From Kiritimatiellia bacterium (GTDB lineage: Bacteria; Verrucomicrobiota; Kiritimatiellia; RFP12; UBA1067), in contig JAGOBZ010000118.1 of assembly GCA_017999015.1 (NCBI GenBank), positions 1 through 8,864 of the forward strand: 8,864 nt of DNA, in the 5' to 3' direction. A model generated the notes under the pieces. That model saw nothing but the letters and a program-made list of their open reading frames with translations. It had not been told where the DNA came from and searched no databases. How positions within the stretch are numbered: position 1 is the first letter of the stretch; each line of letters opens with the position of its first letter. Made by a program: the position numbers and the translations under genes. Below, piece after piece: positions 5,719-8,864 of this stretch.

Positions 5719-7527
5719 TCAGCCGATCACAGCCAGCAGATCACCGGTGTTGACTTTATCAGTCTGGGCCACGTGAATCGCCTTCACGGTGCCGGCGCAG
5801 GGCGCGGCCACCGGCGTCTCCATCTTCATCACGTCCATCACGAGCAGTTCATCGCCCGCAGCGACGGTCACGCCCTCTGACACGCTGATGCGAAGGATCA
5901 CGCCGGGCACAGAGGCCTTGACCTCGGTCTCCTTGCCGCCGACGGAAGCCGGGGCGGAGGCGGACGGCGCGGCGGTGAGGCCGTCGGCCACATTCACCGC
6001 GTACTCCTTGCCGTTGACCAGCGCCTTGTCGCCCTTCAGCTCGACGGCGAACGCCTTGCCGTTGACCGTCACGGTGTATCCGGCCGGCTTGGCGCCGCCG
6101 GCGGCCGGCGCGGCCTTGGCGGGAACGTTCTTGCGGATGCCGAGTTGCGCCTTGCCCTCAAGGAAGAGAATGCCCTTCTCCTGGCAAGCGGCGGCGATGA
6201 AGATGTTCTCATCGGTCAACGGCAACCCTTTGTCGGTCAGCATCTTCTTGAAGGTGTCGAGCGACTTCTTCGGGTCGGCGTCGTTGATCTCCAGCACCGT
6301 CTTGGTGGTGGGCGGCAGCCCGAGTTGCTCGGAAGCGATTTTGACGATCTCGGGATCAGGCGCGACCGGCGTACGGCCGAAATAGCCAAGCACCATCTTG
6401 CCGTAGCCCGGCGCGATCTTCTTCCACGGCCCCTGCAGCACGTTGTTGAAGGCCTGCTGGAAGTAGAACTGCGACACCGGCGTGACCGAGGTGCCGAAGC
6501 CGCCGCGGCGCACGACCTCGGACATCGCGGCGATCATGTCGTTGTAGCGGTCCATCAGGTTGTTGTCGCGCAGCATCTGGGTATTGGCCGTCAACGCACC
6601 GCCGGGCATGGGGGACCAGGGGATCATCGGCTCGACCTTGGTCGCCTCCGGCGGGAGGAAATAATCCTTCATGCACTCGCAGAAGACCTTCTCGGCCTCG
6701 CGCACCTTGTCGATATCGACGCCCAGATCGTACTCGCTGCCGCGCAGCGCGTGCCACATGACGATCACGTCGGGCTGGCAGGTGCCGCCCGAGACCGGCG
6801 AAAGCGAAAGGTCGATCGTGTCCGCGCCGGCGTCGAGCGCGGCCTTGTAGGCGGTGACGCCGCAGCCGGCGGTCTCGTGCGTGTGGTACTGGATGCGCGC
6901 GCCGGCCGGCAGCATCTTGCGCGCGCGCTTGACCGTCTCGTAGACGTAGGCCGGCACGGAGGTGCCGGAGGCGTCTTTGAAACAGACCGAATCAAACGGG
7001 ATACCCGCGTCGAGGATCGCGCGCAGCGTCTTCTCGTAGAAATCCGGATCATGCGCGCCGGTGCAGCCCGGGGGCAGCGCCATCATGGTGACCACGACCT
7101 GGTGCTTGAGGCCGGCCTCGTGGATGCAGCGGCCGGAGAAGATCAGGTTGTTGACGTCATTCAGCGCATCGAAGTTGCGGATCGTGGTGATGCCGTGCTT
7201 CTTGAAGAGCTTCGCGTGCAGGCGGATCACATCCGACGAGGCCGAGTCCAGACAGACGATGTTCACGCCGCGGGCCAGCGTCTGGAGGTTCGCGTCCGGT
7301 CCGGCCACCTCGCGGAAGCGGTCCATCATATGGAACGAATCTTCGTTGCAATAGAAATAGGGCGACTGGAACATCGCGCCGCCGCCGGCTTCGAAATAAG
7401 TGATGCCGGCCTCGCGGGCGGCCGCCACGGCGGGCATGAAATCCTCGGTCAGGACGCGGGCGCCGTAAACGGACTGGAAACCGTCACGGAAGGCGGTGCA
7501 CATGAAATTGACTTTTTTCTGGGCCAC
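5719..7527 (-). CDS. oadA: Decarboxylase alpha subunit: carboxyltransferase with C-terminal biotinyl domain (oxaloacetate decarboxylase-like)
   Basis: This cytoplasmic 602-residue subunit transfers CO2 from a 2-oxo acid, oxaloacetate by homology, to its biotin for the beta subunit to release. The TIM-barrel carboxyltransferase has the expected residues: FRDGFQS (Arg14, metal ligand Asp15, Gln18), ARGVN (Arg86), CFKDASG (carbamylated Lys184), YHTHETAG (metal ligands His215 and His217) and VTPVSQ (Thr349). PMPGG and GYFGRTP follow. An Ala/Pro-rich linker (about 470-535, holding a short VNGKAF/VNGKEY motif region) leads to the biotinyl domain with DVMKMETP, biotin-Lys568. The canonical EVWGGATFD is replaced by EAGGGAMFQ, so this is a divergent branch and the substrate is less certain. 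The start is GTG at 7527, chosen because AAGGAG at 7534-7539 lies 6 nt upstream; the ATG nine codons in has no such site. It follows the gamma gene by 57 nt. Confidence 0.93.
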   Translation of the reverse strand: MAQKKVNFMCTAFRDGFQSVYGARVLTEDFMPAVAAAREAGITYFEAGGGAMFQSPYFYCNEDSFHMMDRFREVAGPDANLQTLARGVNIVCLDSASSDVIRLHAKLFKKHGITTIRNFDALNDVNNLIFSGRCIHEAGLKHQVVVTMMALPPGCTGAHDPDFYEKTLRAILDAGIPFDSVCFKDASGTSVPAYVYETVKRARKMLPAGARIQYHTHETAGCGVTAYKAALDAGADTIDLSLSPVSGGTCQPDVIVMWHALRGSEYDLGVDIDKVREAEKVFCECMKDYFLPPEATKVEPMIPWSPMPGGALTANTQMLRDNNLMDRYNDMIAAMSEVVRRGGFGTSVTPVSQFYFQQAFNNVLQGPWKKIAPGYGKMVLGYFGRTPVAPDPEIVKIASEQLGLPPTTKTVLEINDADPKKSLDTFKKMLTDKGLPLTDENIFIAAACQEKGILFLEGKAQLGIRKNVPAKAAPAAGGAKPAGYTVTVNGKAFAVELKGDKALVNGKEYAVNVADGLTAAPSASAPASVGGKETEVKASVPGVILRISVSEGVTVAAGDELLVMDVMKMETPVAAPCAGTVKAIHVAQTDKVNTGDLLAVIG

Positions 7528-7533
7528 GGGATG

Positions 7534-7539
7534 CTCCTT
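7534..7539 (-). promoter_or_regulatory. Shine-Dalgarno fixing the GTG start of alpha
   Basis: AAGGAG on the minus strand lies 6 nt before the GTG at 7525-7527. This makes the unusual GTG the better start than the internal ATG at codon 9. Confidence 0.75.
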
Positions 7540-7584
7540 GCAGGGGTGGGTATGGGGTTGGGGTTTTTGAAAAGGGGATTGGTG

Positions 7585-7824
7585 TTAGGCCGCGCGCGCC
7601 CGGGCCGCCGCAATCGCGAGCGCGATCAGTGCGGCCTCGTCATCCCCCGCAGCCTTTGCGGCAGGACGCGTTTTTTTCTTGGGCTCGTCATCCGGCAGAA
7701 TGTGGTTGAAACGCGGCACAATAGCGGCAGAACGGTTCATGACCCAGACCAGCAGGGCAAGAAACAGGAAAACGATGCCCATGCCTGACACCAGCAGAAC
7801 TAAACCTTGTAAAAGAATGGCCAT
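7585..7824 (-). CDS. oadG: Decarboxylase gamma subunit (small membrane anchor)
   Basis: This 79-residue OadG/MmdD-type protein has one membrane helix (about 4-27, LLQGLVLLVSGMGIVFLFLA), then the VWVMNRSAAIVPRFNHILPDDEPKKKTR linker and an Ala-rich C-terminal helix (EAALIALAIAAARARA). In this family gamma anchors alpha to beta and helps assembly. An in-frame extension upstream to 8079 exists but is rejected: the ATG at 7824 has AGGAG at 7832-7836, 7 nt away, and the promoter -10 lies at 7865-7870, so an upstream start could not be transcribed. It is the first gene of the gamma-alpha-beta1 operon. Its first 54 residues closely resemble the N-terminal part of the gamma-biotinyl fusion at 3125-3571. 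Confidence 0.93.
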   Translation of the reverse strand: MAILLQGLVLLVSGMGIVFLFLALLVWVMNRSAAIVPRFNHILPDDEPKKKTRPAAKAAGDDEAALIALAIAAARARAA

Positions 7825-7864
7825 GAAGAGACTCCTAATGAGGGAAATAACAATATGCCGACTG

Positions 7865-7894
7865 ATTATAGTGTACCTTGGGCAGTGATGTATA
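7865..7894 (-). promoter_or_regulatory. Promoter of the gamma-alpha-beta1 decarboxylase operon
   Basis: The minus strand carries a perfect TATAAT (7865-7870) and, 18 nt upstream, TATACA (7889-7894, 4 of 6 matches to TTGACA). An A/T tract (7901-7918, T-run and A-run) lies directly upstream like an UP element. Transcription would start near 7858, giving a leader of about 33 nt with the AGGAG at 7832-7836. It is a sigma70-type promoter. Confidence 0.7.
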
Positions 7895-7900
7895 GCCCAA
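7878..7900. promoter_or_regulatory. Inverted repeat overlapping the -35 region (operator candidate)
   Basis: TTGGGC (7878-7883) and GCCCAA (7895-7900) form a perfect 6-bp dyad with an 11-nt spacer, about two helical turns in total. It covers the -35 hexamer and ends 7 bp before TATAAT, a position fitting a repressor. The regulator is unknown. Confidence 0.45.
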
Positions 7901-7918
7901 ATTTTTTCAAAAAAAAGA

Positions 7919-8086
7919 ACGCACCCCCGTTTCACCGACCGTTGGGGTTTCTGATTTTGGGTTCCGACGACTCGTATTTGAGCGGTCTCCAAATCGCTAT
8001 CGGGATCGCTGTTGGGGGCGGCCGCCGCGACCGCCCATCGTGGGCAGAAACGCAACCCGCCCTCCCATTGCATGTCCAACGGCTGT
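7919..8086. other. Intergenic stretch between the promoter region and the hairpin cluster
   Basis: I see no credible gene here. It holds a short direct repeat (ATCGCT at 7993-7998 and 8005-8010) and a GC-rich potential stem GGGCGG/CCGCCC (8016-8021 with 8031-8036). Frames crossing it have no start signals or recognisable products. Confidence 0.4.
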
Positions 8087-8149
8087 ACGAGCGGACGCTC
8101 GTCCCTCCCCCTGCTAAGCGCCGGGGAGGGGGCAAGCGTCTGCTTGCCC
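8087..8149. repeat. Cluster of three consecutive hairpins (REP-like or terminator region)
   Basis: Three perfect stems follow each other: ACGAGC-GGAC-GCTCGT (8087-8102), CCCTCCCC with GGGGAGGG around a 12-nt loop (8103-8130), and GGGCAAGC-GTCT-GCTTGCCC (8130-8149). The two outer ones share the pattern ARGC-loop-GCTY with 4-nt loops. On the minus strand they begin about 50 nt after the oxidoreductase stop codon, so they may end that transcript, but no T-run follows. The regular design suggests a repeated extragenic palindromic element. Confidence 0.55.
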
Positions 8150-8197
8150 TAAACGGGCGGGCGTTCGTCCCGGCGACGAGCACCCCGTGGCGTCGCG

Positions 8198-8864
8198 TCA
8201 GAGCGTCCAGGGCGCGCGCATCGGGCGAGCCATCAGCCTGTTCGCCTCCTCGTCGCCCTCGAACACTTCTTTCGCGGGGTCCCACTTGAGCGAACGCTCC
8301 AGCTTGTAGGCGATCGAAACCAGTTGGCCGAGCGATGCGGCGCGGTGTCCGATCTCCTCGTGCGAACTCGGCCGCTCGCGGCTCTTGATGCAGCCGAACC
8401 AGTTGGCGTGGTGGTTGTTCGCGCCGCTCACCTCGCGCCGTTTCAGCTTCATCTCGTCGAACAGGCTCTCAGGTCCCGCCTCTAACTTGCCGCCGCCGTA
8501 CAGGATCGACAGCCAGCCGCGTTCGCCCACGAACACCCCGCCGAAGTTCCCCTCCAGACGCGCCTCCCGCGGCACGGCCTTGTACAGCTCTTTGACTTGG
8601 CCCCAGCCATCGACATGGTGCAGCAGCGTCCCGTTGGCGTAGCGGCAAGTCAAGGTCGGATAGCCGCCGCCCGTCGGATGGATCAGTTCGACCGGGCCGC
8701 TCTCCTCGACGCCCAGCGCGTACTGAATCACGTCGGCCGCATGCGAGTGGTAGCTGGTCGAAGGCCCCAGTCCGAAATCTTCGCAGAAATTCCACGGCAC
8801 CACACCCGGAATCGGATTGCGGTGATAGTGGTGGTTGAACGGATGCCACGGCGCCGGACCGACC
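8198..8864 (-). CDS. Gfo/Idh/MocA family oxidoreductase, C-terminal part (5' partial)
   Basis: The frame is open to the window edge, so the N-terminal NAD(P)-binding Rossmann domain is missing. The visible 221 residues read GPAPWHPFNHHYHRNP..., then DFGLGPSTSYHSHAADVIQYALG, GPVE, NGTLLHHVDGWG, a GERGW segment, NHHANWFGCIKSRERPSSHEEIGHRAASLGQLVSIAYKL, LKWDPAKEVFEGDEEANRLMARPMRAPW. This is the substrate-binding and C-terminal pattern of the large Gfo/Idh/MocA group common in Planctomycetes and Verrucomicrobia, often secreted or involved in sugar or inositol-type metabolism. The substrate cannot be told. The GTG at 8803 is not a start, because conserved sequence (GPAPW) continues upstream. Nothing links it functionally to the decarboxylase genes. 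Confidence 0.92.
   Translation of the reverse strand, partial: VGPAPWHPFNHHYHRNPIPGVVPWNFCEDFGLGPSTSYHSHAADVIQYALGVEESGPVELIHPTGGGYPTLTCRYANGTLLHHVDGWGQVKELYKAVPREARLEGNFGGVFVGERGWLSILYGGGKLEAGPESLFDEMKLKRREVSGANNHHANWFGCIKSRERPSSHEEIGHRAASLGQLVSIAYKLERSLKWDPAKEVFEGDEEANRLMARPMRAPWTL

Noticed and set aside
6145..7788. Long plus-strand open frame of 547 residues
   Set aside because: It is exactly antisense to the well-supported alpha and gamma genes, is rich in Arg/His/Gly with no domain, and reflects the high GC content.
7825..8079. N-terminal extension of the gamma gene in the same frame
   Set aside because: It lies across and upstream of the TATAAT promoter, has no family similarity, and the ATG at 7824 has a good AGGAG.
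8801..8803. GTG at 8803 as the start of the oxidoreductase
   Set aside because: Conserved family sequence (GPAPW...NP) continues in frame to the window edge.

Overview
The window looks like a chromosomal segment of a GC-rich anaerobe of the PVC group. Kiritimatiellota or another Verrucomicrobiota-like lineage is my best guess, from an OtsA-OtsB fusion, a planctomycete/verrucomicrobial-style Gfo/Idh/MocA oxidoreductase and a sodium-pumping decarboxylase. This placement is inference; there is no rRNA or marker gene to confirm it.

Layout. Positions 1-1690 (+) carry the 3' part of a bifunctional trehalose-6-phosphate synthase/phosphatase gene, with an apparent one-base insertion near its end. 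It converges on, and overlaps by 19 bp, a long minus-strand block (7824 down to 1672) of biotin-dependent, Na+-translocating decarboxylase genes. Read in the direction of transcription these are: gamma subunit (7824-7585), alpha carboxyltransferase with its own biotinyl domain (7527-5719), beta subunit 1 (5650-4214), a roughly 640-bp spacer with one doubtful small secreted ORF, a gamma-biotinyl fusion protein (3571-3125) and beta subunit 2 (3102-1672). At the right edge (8864-8198, minus) is the C-terminal part of a Gfo/Idh/MocA oxidoreductase, followed by a cluster of hairpins.

How the genes work together. The alpha subunit should move a carboxyl group from a 2-oxo acid (oxaloacetate by homology) to biotin. 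The membrane beta subunit decarboxylates carboxybiotin and couples this to Na+ export, and gamma anchors and assembles the complex. The first three genes form a complete pump (gamma-alpha-beta1) behind a clear promoter with a TATAAT -10 and an overlapping inverted repeat. The last two form a second membrane module (gamma fused to a biotin carrier, plus a beta paralogue about 87% identical over its membrane part) with no carboxyltransferase of its own beside it. The most interesting hypothesis is a shared or exchangeable pump: module 2 either borrows the same alpha subunit or serves a different, biotin-less carboxyltransferase (MmdA-like) encoded elsewhere.

Regulatory sequence seen: promoter and operator-like repeat before gamma, an 11-bp-stem hairpin between alpha and beta1, a weaker promoter and a Shine-Dalgarno-adjacent hairpin before the gamma-biotinyl fusion, tandem heptamers in the central spacer, and a triple hairpin cluster downstream of the oxidoreductase. 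No RNA genes, insertion sequences or CRISPR arrays were seen.
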